Assembly: GCF_014640615.1 (NCBI RefSeq)
Contig: NZ_BMHH01000001.1
Location: 310,001-374,000 of the forward strand
Source of the DNA: Paramesorhizobium endophyticum
GTDB taxonomy: Bacteria > Pseudomonadota > Alphaproteobacteria > Rhizobiales > Rhizobiaceae
DNA: 64,000 nt
Direction: 5' to 3'
Shown: positions 55,853 to 64,000 of the stretch, in pieces
How the letters are laid out: each line of letters starts with the position of its first letter
Position numbering within the stretch: the first letter of the stretch is position 1
Program-made: the position numbers and the translations under genes
Notes under the pieces: generated by a model
The model's input: the letters and a program-made list of their open reading frames with translations, nothing else
Told to the model about the DNA's origin: nothing
Databases searched by the model: none

Positions 55853-55880
55853 GTAATGATGGAGGCGCGTGCCCCCGAAT

Positions 55881-56036
55881 ACCCCCCTCTGCCCTGCCGG
55901 GCATCTCCCCCACAAGGGGGGAGATTGGCTGGCATAACTTCGGCGATCTTCCTGCAACGTTGCAGATTGGCGCCGAACATTCATGAGGGCGTAATCTCCC
56001 CCCTTGTGGGGAGATGCCCGGCAGGGCAGAGGGGGT
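55881..56036. repeat. 158-bp palindromic repeat, copy 6
   Basis: Same arms as the other copies, with GCCC/GGGC in both; the right arm is shortened by two bases (GTGGGGAGATG in place of GTGGGGGAGATG, and one G fewer at the end). It lies between the dctP terminator and dctQ, ending 51 bases before the dctQ start. Confidence 0.92.
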
Positions 56037-56087
56037 GTTTGGAGCCAGCGTTTGATTACTTCCATCCCCGCCTCTGGAGGAAAGGCA

Positions 56088-56609
56088 ATGTTGCGTTTCA
56101 TGCAATCCGCCCGGCCCGTACTGGCCGTACTAAGCCGGGCGTCACTCTACATCGCCGGCATCGGGATGGTCGCCATGACGGCGATTGTCGGTTGGCAGGT
56201 TTTTGCCCGCTATGTGCTCAACAACACGCCCAGCTGGTCGGAGCCGCTGTCGCTCTATCTGATGTCGTGGTTCATCATTCTTGGCGCGGCGGTGGGCGTG
56301 CGTGAATCCGTGCATCTCGGCCTCGACTTCGTTCGCCATTCCGCCCCCCCGGCGATGCAGCGCACCATGGACCTTGTGAGCCTCGGCCTCATCGTCCTCT
56401 TCGGCATCGCCATGACCTGGTACTCCACCTCGCTCGCCATCGGCACCTGGGGCGCCAGCATTCCCGTGCTCGGCTGGCCGGGCGGCGTCGATTTCTTTCC
56501 GATGATCGCGGGCGGCCTGCTGATTTCCATCTTCGCCGCCGAGCGCTTCGTCGATGTTGCCGCCGGTGAACATACCGCGGCCGAAATGGTCGCGCAGGAG
56601 CTCGCGTAA
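56088..56609 (+). CDS. dctQ: TRAP transporter small membrane subunit
   Basis: A 173-residue protein with four membrane helices (about 15-37, 50-68, 90-110 and 130-150). FARYVLNNTPSWSEPLSLYLMSWFIILGAAVGVRES is the characteristic DctQ segment. GGAGGAAAGGCA precedes the ATG; the longer open frame runs back into the palindromic repeat. Its stop overlaps the dctM start (TAATG). It forms the membrane complex with DctM. Confidence 0.9.
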   Translation: MLRFMQSARPVLAVLSRASLYIAGIGMVAMTAIVGWQVFARYVLNNTPSWSEPLSLYLMSWFIILGAAVGVRESVHLGLDFVRHSAPPAMQRTMDLVSLGLIVLFGIAMTWYSTSLAIGTWGASIPVLGWPGGVDFFPMIAGGLLISIFAAERFVDVAAGEHTAAEMVAQELA

Positions 56610-57889
56610 TGGCGTATACCATTCTCTTCGGTGTCTTCGCCATGCTGATGTTCATCGGCATGCCGATTGCCTTCTGCCTCGGCATCGCCTCGCTCGCCAC
56701 GGTCCTCTATATGGGCATGCCCCCGGTGGTGGTGTTTCAGCAGATGAACTCCGGTATGAATGTGTTCGCCATGATGGCGATCCCGTTCTTCATCTTCGCC
56801 GGCGACCTGATGGTGCGCGGCGGCATCGCCGACCGGCTGATCCGCTTTGCCGCCGGTCTGGTCGGGCATTTGCGCGGCGGCCTCGGCCAGGTCAACATCG
56901 TGGCGTCGACGCTTTTCGGCGGCATTTCCGGCTCTGCCGTCGCCGATGCCTCGGCTGTGGGCGGGCTGATGATCCCGCAAATGGCGGCGCGCGGCTATGA
57001 CCGCAGCTATGCCGTCAACGTCACCGTCAACGCCGCCATTATCGCGCTGATGGTGCCGCCGTCGCATAACATGATCCTTTATTCGATCGCGGCGGGCGGA
57101 AATGTGTCGGTCGCCGACCTCTTCACCGCCGGCATCATTCCGGGCCTGCTGCTTGCCGGCGCGCTGATGGTGACGGCCTATATCGTCGCCCGCAGGCGCG
57201 GCTATCCGGCGGAACCCTTCCCCGGCCTGCGCCGCCTGGGCTATTACATGCTCGCCTCGTTTCCGGGCCTGCTCCTGATCGGCATCATCTTCGGCGGCGT
57301 CCGCTCCGGCGTTTTCACCGCCACGGAAAGCTCCTGCATCGCCGTGGTCTACGCGCTGCTGGTGTCGCTTTTCGTCTATCGCGAGCTCGATTGGCACGGC
57401 TTCGTGGAGGCGGTGCTGGGCGCGGTGCGCACTACGGCCATGGTGCTGCTCGTCATCGGCGCGGCGGCCTCGTTCAGCTGGCTGATGTCTTTCCTGCAGG
57501 TGCAGCAGGCGCTGGTCGGCATCATCGGCGCGATCTCGGACAATCCGATTATCGTGCTTTTGCTCATCAACATTATCCTGCTGATGCTCGGCACCTTCAT
57601 GGACATGGCGCCGCTGGTCATCATCACGACCCCGATCCTGCTCCCGGTAGTGAAAGCCTTCGGCATCGACCCCGTGCATTTCGGCGTCGTCATGATCCTC
57701 AATGCAGGCATCGGCCTCAACACCCCGCCGGTCGGCACGGTGCTCTTCGTTGGTTGCGCGGTGGGCAAGATCACCGTCCGCGAGGCGATGCGCACGATCT
57801 GGCCGTTCTTCGGCGCGAGCGTCGCAGTGCTGTTGCTGGTAACCTACATCCCGGCGCTGTCGCTCTGGCTGCCGAGCCTGTTCAGGTGA
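56609..57889 (+). CDS. dctM: TRAP transporter large membrane subunit
   Basis: A 426-residue, roughly 12-helix sodium-coupled permease of the DctM family. FGGISGSAVADASAVGGLMIPQM, VPPSHNMILYS, RSGVFTATESSCIAVVYALL and LNTPPVGTVLFVGCAVGKI are typical; the paired half-repeats of ion-transporter folds are visible. With DctQ and the DctP binder it should import uronates or aldarates for the Udh/Gci/KdgD route. It is the last gene of the unit and is followed by a terminator. Confidence 0.93.
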   Translation: MAYTILFGVFAMLMFIGMPIAFCLGIASLATVLYMGMPPVVVFQQMNSGMNVFAMMAIPFFIFAGDLMVRGGIADRLIRFAAGLVGHLRGGLGQVNIVASTLFGGISGSAVADASAVGGLMIPQMAARGYDRSYAVNVTVNAAIIALMVPPSHNMILYSIAAGGNVSVADLFTAGIIPGLLLAGALMVTAYIVARRRGYPAEPFPGLRRLGYYMLASFPGLLLIGIIFGGVRSGVFTATESSCIAVVYALLVSLFVYRELDWHGFVEAVLGAVRTTAMVLLVIGAAASFSWLMSFLQVQQALVGIIGAISDNPIIVLLLINIILLMLGTFMDMAPLVIITTPILLPVVKAFGIDPVHFGVVMILNAGIGLNTPPVGTVLFVGCAVGKITVREAMRTIWPFFGASVAVLLLVTYIPALSLWLPSLFR

Positions 57890-57912
57890 ACCGATAGGTC
57901 GGCCACAAGAGC

Positions 57913-57949
57913 GAGGCGGTCAGGATTTTCCGGCCGCCTCTCTTTTTTC
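57913..57949 (+). terminator. Intrinsic terminator after dctM
   Basis: GAGGCGG pairs with CCGCCTC across a 14-base loop containing further CCGG pairing, followed by TCTTTTTTC. It ends the uronate importer transcript; on the other strand no U-run follows, so it does not serve the convergent gene. Confidence 0.8.
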
Positions 57950-59089
57950 TTAGCGGCCCGCTTTGAGGTAAAGCGTAAAATATGGAACGCCGTTTTCAGT
58001 TTCGGTAACCCAGCCAGTCAAAGCGTGGGTGTCCTTGTCGCCGTTGACGGTAAGGATACCGCTCTCGACAAGATACGCATGATCGAATGCACTGCCGCCC
58101 ATTCCCCGGAATCGTAATTTGCCTTTGTTGTCGCCCTTCGTCTCGGTAAGGAAATTGAGCAATCCCTTCGGGAGACTTATAGGCCCGCCGATAAATTTAA
58201 ATGGGTTCCGATCATCACCAAGGCCGGCGAAGGTGATAACTGCCGCTCCCGGTGCGATGGCAAATACAACATCGTCGTCGCCGAAACTGATGCTATCGCA
58301 GGAGATGGTTATGGAGGCGGTATCTTCGACCTTGATGTCGGCGGATTCGAAGCTCATCGTCGGTGCCTGCAGCCGGCTAATGGAATCCGCTCGGCAGGAT
58401 ATATCTTCATTGTTGATTTGCAGAGCCGCGACTCTGTCCCCCGGGTTCAAGGAGGTGGCAACGGCTTCGAATGAGATGCCCGGCGTCGAGGTCGGACCTC
58501 CTTGTAAAGGGGGAGCTCCGTAAAGTGTTATCCTTCCGCCAAGGAACTCAATGATATTGGATATTATGCTGGCCGACCCTTGCTCATACACATTTACATC
58601 CCATGTCGCGCTTAGCTCGATGTCGGGTGTCGCTACGCTCTGTGATGTGCGGAACAACCCGCCCGGACGGACGTCGACTGTCACAGCCGGAGATTGATCT
58701 TCTATGAAATCGTTAGGGGCTGACGCCATAATGGTCGTGTCATTGATAATAAAACTGCCAGTTATATCAATTTTGACATATTGTATCCTATTGCTGCCAA
58801 GACTTAATATTCTTGGCGGATCTCCCGGCTGAGACTGAATCTCAAGCATACCGCCCTTTATAGTGATCTGGGTGGTCACTCCTTTTTGGTAATTCGTTCC
58901 AGCCCAGTATGCTGTACCCTCCCCCGGCCGAAGGATCAAATGACCACCATCGCCCGTCATGGTGAAGCTTTTGCCGCTGTTTTTGTTAAAGGCGCTGAAG
59001 TCCGCAGCAGTCAGCGTCTGCTGCCCATATCTGTCGCCGTCGTAGGTGTCGTCCTGGTCGGGATGCCAGACGAAGCTTCCATCGGTCAT
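57950..59089 (-). CDS. Beta-rich protein of unknown function
   Basis: A 379-residue protein I do not recognise. It lacks a signal peptide and membrane helices. It begins MTDGSFVWHPDQDDTYDG and is rich in Ser, Thr, Asp and Ile with many short alternating strands (ITIKGGMLEIQSQ, YVKIDITGSFIINDTTI, ASIISNIIEFLGGRITLYG, ISFEAVATSLNPG), a pattern suggestive of a beta-helix or repeat adhesin-like fold. Base and codon use are more AT-rich than its neighbours, suggesting transfer. The ATG at 59089 follows GAGGAGAGAGC; an earlier in-frame ATG at 59131 is weaker. It sits alone between two transport operons. Confidence 0.6.
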   Translation of the reverse strand: MTDGSFVWHPDQDDTYDGDRYGQQTLTAADFSAFNKNSGKSFTMTGDGGHLILRPGEGTAYWAGTNYQKGVTTQITIKGGMLEIQSQPGDPPRILSLGSNRIQYVKIDITGSFIINDTTIMASAPNDFIEDQSPAVTVDVRPGGLFRTSQSVATPDIELSATWDVNVYEQGSASIISNIIEFLGGRITLYGAPPLQGGPTSTPGISFEAVATSLNPGDRVAALQINNEDISCRADSISRLQAPTMSFESADIKVEDTASITISCDSISFGDDDVVFAIAPGAAVITFAGLGDDRNPFKFIGGPISLPKGLLNFLTETKGDNKGKLRFRGMGGSAFDHAYLVESGILTVNGDKDTHALTGWVTETENGVPYFTLYLKAGR

Positions 59090-59195
59090 TGCTCTCTCCT
59101 CTTCAACCATTCCCAATGAATTGGGTTGCATTGAAAGAGCTTATGCTACTTAAAATTGACTGGCAATAACCCAATGCTCTCTGAAGCATCTCCAT

Positions 59196-60266
<1,071 letters not shown>

Positions 60267-60274
60267 GGGTCACC

Positions 60275-61087
60275 TCATTTCAGCGCGCCGGCGGTGAGCC
60301 CGCTGACGATGCGCCGCTGGAGCAGGACGAAAATCACGAGAATGGGCGTCACATAGATCGCCGTGTAGGTCATGATGCCGTTCCAGTCATTGGCTTCGGG
60401 GCCCATGAAGGATTGGAGCCCGACCGTCGCCGTCTGCAGCTCATTCTTTGAGATGAGCGAGCGGGCATAGACATATTCGCCGAAGGACTGAAGGAAAATC
60501 AGGACCGACGTGACGAGGATGCCGTTTCGAGCCAGCGGCAGCATAATATTGAAGAACGCGCCGATGCGCGATGAGCCATCCACCAGCGCCGCGTCCTCAA
60601 GCTCACGCGGCACCTGCACGAAGGTGGCGCGGCAGAGGACAATATAGAGCGGCAGCATCTTGGCCGCCTGGGCCAGCGTCACCGCAAGGCGCGGGCTGGC
60701 AAGAAGGCCCAGCTGGTTGAAGGCGACGAAGATCGGCGTCACCATCAGCGAAGACGGCAGCACCTGCAGCATCAGGATGGTGAAGAGCGCCATGTCCATC
60801 CAGATATTGCGCACCCGTGCCAGCGCATAGGCGCAGCCGGTGCCGAGCACGGTGACGATGAAGGTGACGCCGATGGCGATGATGAGCGAGTTCCAGAGAT
60901 AGCGGCCCATATCCCGCGCCTGCCACACCTGGAAGAAATTCCATTGCGGGTCGCTGGGCCAGAAGCCCGGCGGATACTGGAAGATTTCCGTGCTGCCCTT
61001 GAAGGCGGTCAGATACATCCAGTAGAGCGGAAAGAGATAGACGCCCGTAAAGGCAAGGCCGAGGATGAGAAGGATGGTACGTTTCAC
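60275..61087 (-). CDS. Sugar ABC transporter permease (MalG type)
   Basis: A 270-residue permease with six helices. The EAA loop is EDAALVDGSSRIGAFFNIMLPLARNG, which contacts the ATPase. The chosen start is GTG at 61087, six bases after GAGGAG; a TTG 15 bases further upstream would place that box inside the gene. The upstream permease ends about 11 bases before this start. The C-terminus ends IVSGLTAGALK, the classic end of MalG-like proteins. Confidence 0.9.
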   Translation of the reverse strand: MKRTILLILGLAFTGVYLFPLYWMYLTAFKGSTEIFQYPPGFWPSDPQWNFFQVWQARDMGRYLWNSLIIAIGVTFIVTVLGTGCAYALARVRNIWMDMALFTILMLQVLPSSLMVTPIFVAFNQLGLLASPRLAVTLAQAAKMLPLYIVLCRATFVQVPRELEDAALVDGSSRIGAFFNIMLPLARNGILVTSVLIFLQSFGEYVYARSLISKNELQTATVGLQSFMGPEANDWNGIMTYTAIYVTPILVIFVLLQRRIVSGLTAGALK

Positions 61088-61098
61088 CTGATCGCTCC

Positions 61099-62001
61099 TC
61101 AATAGCTGTGTTCATGCCGGGTGGAGCGGACATAGACCGCCGCGACCACGATGACGAACAGGATCATCAGCACCGACACGGCGCTGCCGAGCGAAATCTC
61201 GTAGGTCTGGAAGGAAAGCTGCCAGGACCAGTATTGCGCCACGTTGGAACTATCAGCCGGGCCGCCTTGGGTCAGCGCCGCGATGAGGTCGAACTGTTGC
61301 AGTGTGAAGATGATACCCAGCGAAATGACCGCGCCAAGCTGCGCGCGCATCAGGGGCAGCGTGATCGTGCGGAAGCGGGTCAGTGCCCCCGCCCCGTCGA
61401 GTTCCGCCGCCTCGTAGACATCGCGCGGAATGGCGGCGAGGCCGACCGAGAGCAGGATCATGTTGAAGGGAATGCCGAGCCAGACATTGGCGATGATGAC
61501 GGCATAGAGCGCGATATCGGGGTCGGAGAGCCAGAAGATGCGCTCTTGCGTCAGGCCCAGCGACATCAGGATGTAATTGAAGACGCCGAAATCCCCGGCG
61601 AGCAGCCATTTCCAGATCGCGCCCACCACCAGCGCCGGCATGATCCACCCGGCGAGGAACAGGCCACGCAGATAGGATGCCCCGGGGAAATCCTGCTGGA
61701 AGAACAGCGCCAGCCCGAAGCCGATGGAAAGCTGGAAGATGATGGAGAGGACGACGAACTTCACCGTGTTCCAGAAGACGAGGGAAGCGATCGGCTGCGA
61801 GAGGATGTCGTAATAATTCTTGAGGCCGACGAACGGGCGATTGAACGAAGCCAGCGTGAACATGTCGACCGTCTGCAGCGACATGATGACGTTGTAGATA
61901 ATCGGAAAGGCCGAGAACGTCACGAGATAGGCGAGAGCAAGCGCGAGGAGCAGGATATCGAACCCGCTGCCGTCCCGGATTGTGCGGATGATGTGCTGCA
62001 T
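61099..62001 (-). CDS. Sugar ABC transporter permease (MalF type)
   Basis: A 300-residue permease with six helices. The EAA motif reads YEAAELDGAGALTRFRTITLPLMRA. GGGAGGGAACCAC precedes the ATG. A 204-bp palindromic element separates it from the binding-protein gene upstream. It pairs with the MalG-type subunit to form the translocation channel. Confidence 0.9.
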   Translation of the reverse strand: MQHIIRTIRDGSGFDILLLALALAYLVTFSAFPIIYNVIMSLQTVDMFTLASFNRPFVGLKNYYDILSQPIASLVFWNTVKFVVLSIIFQLSIGFGLALFFQQDFPGASYLRGLFLAGWIMPALVVGAIWKWLLAGDFGVFNYILMSLGLTQERIFWLSDPDIALYAVIIANVWLGIPFNMILLSVGLAAIPRDVYEAAELDGAGALTRFRTITLPLMRAQLGAVISLGIIFTLQQFDLIAALTQGGPADSSNVAQYWSWQLSFQTYEISLGSAVSVLMILFVIVVAAVYVRSTRHEHSY

Positions 62002-62025
62002 GTGGTTCCCTCCCTTCGTTTTGCG

Positions 62026-62229
62026 CCCTCCTTCCCCCTTGCGGGGATTGAGGAGCGTTCGGCCGTAGGCCGAGGAGAAGCCAACGATTTGGCTTTTCCA
62101 GCGACGAACCCCGCGTCAGCGGGCGGATGGGGGTGGTGACGGGTGCGCTTTTACTGACGACCGTGGCGTCAAGCGTCGCCACCCCCACCCGACCCTTCGG
62201 GCCACCCTCCCCTCAAGGGGGAGGGAAAG
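62026..62229. repeat. 204-bp GC-rich palindromic element, copy 2
   Basis: Nearly identical to the element near 40.1-40.3 kb in its two outer 70-100 bases (CCTTCCCCCTTGCGGGG ... GGGGGAGGGAAAG), with a divergent centre between the GGGGGTGG and CCACCCCC blocks. On the plus strand both copies have the same orientation although the operons face opposite ways. It begins five bases after the binding-protein stop, read on the minus strand. Confidence 0.92.
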
Positions 62230-62234
62230 AAGCG

Positions 62235-63446
62235 TCACCGCCCCAACACCCCATCGATCTGCTTCTGCGCCGCTGCGAGTGCCGCTTTCGGCTCGCTCTG
62301 GTGCGTGAGGGATGACTGGATGGCGGTGTAGATGGATTTGGAAATCTTCGGCCATTGTGGGTGCGGGCCGCGGTTGCGGGCGTATTTCATGCTCTCCTCG
62401 AACACCGCATAGACCTCCGGCCATTGCGGATTGTCCACCTTCACCTTCGAGGCCGGCAGGAAGCCGAAGCGGTTCCAGACCTCCGGCATCTTCCCATAGA
62501 GCCATTCGAGCAGGATGAAGGCTTCCTTCGGATGTTTGGAGTTAGCGAGGATGACATTATCGCCCTCCCCCAGCGCCGAGGCACGGGGCGCGCCCTCTTG
62601 CGGGACCGGCAGCAAGGCGGCGCGGTATTCGAACTTCGCCTCCTTGGCCATGCGCGGCATTTCCCAGGGGCCGGAAATGGCCATCGCCGCGTTGCCGGCA
62701 TTGAAGGTTGCGGTGGAATCGTACTGGCTGCGGATGAGCGTGTCTGGCGAGGCCAGCTTCTCGTCGAGGAGCCTACGCCAGAATTCCAGCACCTGGACAC
62801 CGCCCTCGGTGTCGACTTTGTTGTAGTCGCCACCGGTCATCTGCAGCCAGGGCAGGAACTGGAAGGTGCCCTCCTCCGTGGCGACGGCGGAGAAGGCGAG
62901 GCCGTAGACGTTCTTCGCCGGATCTGTCAGCTTCTTCGCTGCGTCGTAAAGCTCGTCCCATGCGCGCGGCGGCTTGTCGGGGTCGAGGCCTTTCGCCCGA
63001 AACATGTCGGCATTGTAATAGAGCGCGAGGGTATTGGCCCCGCGCGGAACGCCGTAGATCTTGCCATCCCATGTCACCGAGGCGAGCGGGCCGAGAAAGA
63101 TGTCGTCCTTCCTGATCACCTTTGACTGTTCGATCATCGGCGTCAGGTCGAGCAGCAGGCCGCGCGAGGCGAAAAGCGCCACTTCCGGATTGTCGATATA
63201 GGTGACGTCAGGCCCCTCGCCCGTCGCCGTCGCACGCGCGAGATCATTGACCATGTCGCGGAACTGCACGGTCTTCAAATTGAGCTTGATGTCGGGATGC
63301 GCTTTCTCGAACTCGTCCTTGACGAGATAGATATATTGATCCGGCCGATCGATGGTCCAGATTTCCAGCGTCACCGGCTCGGCTTTTGCGGTCACGGCGG
63401 ATAAGGCCACCGCCGCCCCTGCGATCCATGATGCGATGCGTTTCAT
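62235..63446 (-). CDS. Sugar ABC transporter substrate-binding protein (family 1)
   Basis: A 403-residue periplasmic binding protein of the MalE/UgpB class with signal peptide ending VALSAVTAKA. LEIWTIDRPDQYIYLVKDEFEKAHPDIKLNL, GPDVTYIDNPEVALFASRGLLLDL, GKIYGVPRGANTLALYYNADMFRAKGL and AAMAISGPWEMPRMAKEA are characteristic. GAGGAGGAGA precedes the ATG. It is followed by the palindromic element, then two permeases and the ATPase. The neighbouring isomerase gene suggests a carbohydrate ligand. Confidence 0.92.
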   Translation of the reverse strand: MKRIASWIAGAAVALSAVTAKAEPVTLEIWTIDRPDQYIYLVKDEFEKAHPDIKLNLKTVQFRDMVNDLARATATGEGPDVTYIDNPEVALFASRGLLLDLTPMIEQSKVIRKDDIFLGPLASVTWDGKIYGVPRGANTLALYYNADMFRAKGLDPDKPPRAWDELYDAAKKLTDPAKNVYGLAFSAVATEEGTFQFLPWLQMTGGDYNKVDTEGGVQVLEFWRRLLDEKLASPDTLIRSQYDSTATFNAGNAAMAISGPWEMPRMAKEAKFEYRAALLPVPQEGAPRASALGEGDNVILANSKHPKEAFILLEWLYGKMPEVWNRFGFLPASKVKVDNPQWPEVYAVFEESMKYARNRGPHPQWPKISKSIYTAIQSSLTHQSEPKAALAAAQKQIDGVLGR

Positions 63447-63555
63447 GCCATCTCCTCCTCTTCAAGCATGAGCCGGAAATTCCCGTCCGGCGCGGGGCAA
63501 TTCACTCCGCAGGATTTTTCTCCGAAAATCCGTCCCTATTTTTCGGAAATCCTGC

Positions 63556-64000
63556 TTAGGGGTTGGCGACGAAATCGCCACCACGGCACCTTTTCAGATA
63601 ATTCAATGCATGGACCTGCCCGGTCATCTCCAGCGCGTCACGGTAAACGGGATCGTGCCAGCCCTCGATGTCGATGGAGCCGGACCAGCCGGCGAGGCGC
63701 AGTTCGGAAATCACATCGGTCCAGTTGGTGTCGCCGAAGCCCGGCGAGCGCATGAAGACGAACTTCTCCTTGCCGAAGATGCCATGCTCGCGGATGACAT
63801 CCCAGCGGATCGTTGCGTCCTTGCCATGGACATGGAAAATCTTCCCCGCCCATTTGCGGATCTGCGGCAGCGGATCGATCAGATAGACCATCTGGTGGCA
63901 TGGCTCCCATTCCAGCCCGAGATTGTCCGCCGGCACTTCGTTGAAGATCATCTCCCAGGCATCCGGATTATGCGCGATGTTCCAGTCGCCACTCGCCCAA
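63556..64000 (-). CDS. Sugar phosphate isomerase/epimerase, C-terminal part
   Basis: The last 148 codons of a gene entering from the window edge; the frame is open through base 64000 (WASGDWNIAHNPDAWEMIFN precedes the first internal Met). The xylose-isomerase-like TIM-barrel pattern is visible: NLGLEWEPCHQM, KIFHVHGKDA (metal-ligand His region), GFGDTNWTDVISELRLAGWSGSIDIEGWHDP (Glu ligand). Such proteins act on ketoses, inosose or 3-keto sugars. It lies upstream of the ABC operon on the same strand with about 110 bases between, containing an 8-base inverted repeat TCCGAAAA/TTTTCGGA. Confidence 0.82.
   Translation of the reverse strand, partial: WASGDWNIAHNPDAWEMIFNEVPADNLGLEWEPCHQMVYLIDPLPQIRKWAGKIFHVHGKDATIRWDVIREHGIFGKEKFVFMRSPGFGDTNWTDVISELRLAGWSGSIDIEGWHDPVYRDALEMTGQVHALNYLKRCRGGDFVANP

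Noticed and set aside
54835-57889. C4-dicarboxylate (malate/succinate) TRAP system
   Set aside because: The family name fits, but the locus encodes uronate and aldarate enzymes on both sides, so a sugar-acid substrate is far more likely.
57913-57949. Bidirectional terminator serving also the unknown gene on the minus strand
   Set aside because: Read on the minus strand the hairpin is preceded, not followed, by the A/T run, so no U-run is made.

Overview
This window is ordinary chromosomal DNA of a Hyphomicrobiales (Rhizobiales) alphaproteobacterium, of the Brucella/Ochrobactrum - Phyllobacterium - Agrobacterium sort. The grounds are recognisable orthologue sets: a bepR-bepDE efflux locus of the Brucella type, the Agrobacterium-type oxidative uronate route (udh, kdgD, gci, gli), gguC, a galactofuranose ABC importer, a ligase-associated exonuclease/ATP-dependent ligase pair, and dispersed GC-rich palindromes typical of this order. 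GC content is high throughout, except for an AT-rich patch after vapBC (about 45.7-46.1 kb) and smaller dips near 4.6 and 59 kb. I cannot fix the genus.

Layout. 0-9 kb: the 3' end of a DNA exonuclease gene coupled to an ATP-dependent ligase, a membrane protein of unknown role, a nitronate monooxygenase, tRNA-Thr, a DUF5993-DsbB pair, peptide deformylase, two small unknown genes and a type II NADH dehydrogenase. 9-14.4 kb: the RND pump bepDE diverging from its TetR regulator across a clear operator. 14.6-28 kb: metabolic genes (fadD, a papain-like protein, a HAD phosphatase with an AstE-type deacylase, pgi, a sugar-acid dehydratase, a CoxG-like protein, psuK-psuG) and an orphan histidine kinase. 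28-32 kb: tRNA-Arg, two regulator/target pairs (HxlR-NmrA and OhrR-Ohr) and gguC. 32-37.6 kb: a second RND pump, then a decayed antitoxin-like ORF. 37.8-45 kb: galM and a galactofuranose-type importer (ytfQ, ytfR, ytfT, yjfF) with a GntR regulator. 45-50 kb: vapBC, the AT-rich patch, an FAH-family enzyme and a PAS-GGDEF-EAL protein. 50-58 kb: an oxidative hexuronate/hexarate catabolic locus with its own TRAP importer and GntR regulator. 58-64 kb: an unusual unknown protein and a sugar ABC operon ending in a cut-off sugar-phosphate isomerase/epimerase gene.

The dominant theme is uptake and oxidation of plant-type sugars and sugar acids. Galacturonate/glucuronate would enter through DctPQM, be oxidised by Udh to the aldarolactone, be processed by Gci and Gli, and be dehydrated/decarboxylated by KdgD to 2-oxoglutarate semialdehyde; the final dehydrogenase is not in the window.

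The most noticeable non-coding structure is a set of palindromic repeat families. One (about 158 bp) has six copies, one (about 204 bp) has two, one (154 bp) has perfect 24-bp ends, and there are RIME-like and long-hairpin elements. Several of them sit just 3' of the solute-binding-protein gene inside transport operons, and two intrinsic terminators bracket dctP. Together these suggest that RNA structure sets unequal expression inside importer operons. I did not find a convincing wholly new defence or biosynthetic system; the best unknowns are the papain-like protein at 16.7 kb, the DsbB with relocated cysteines, and the beta-rich protein at 58 kb.
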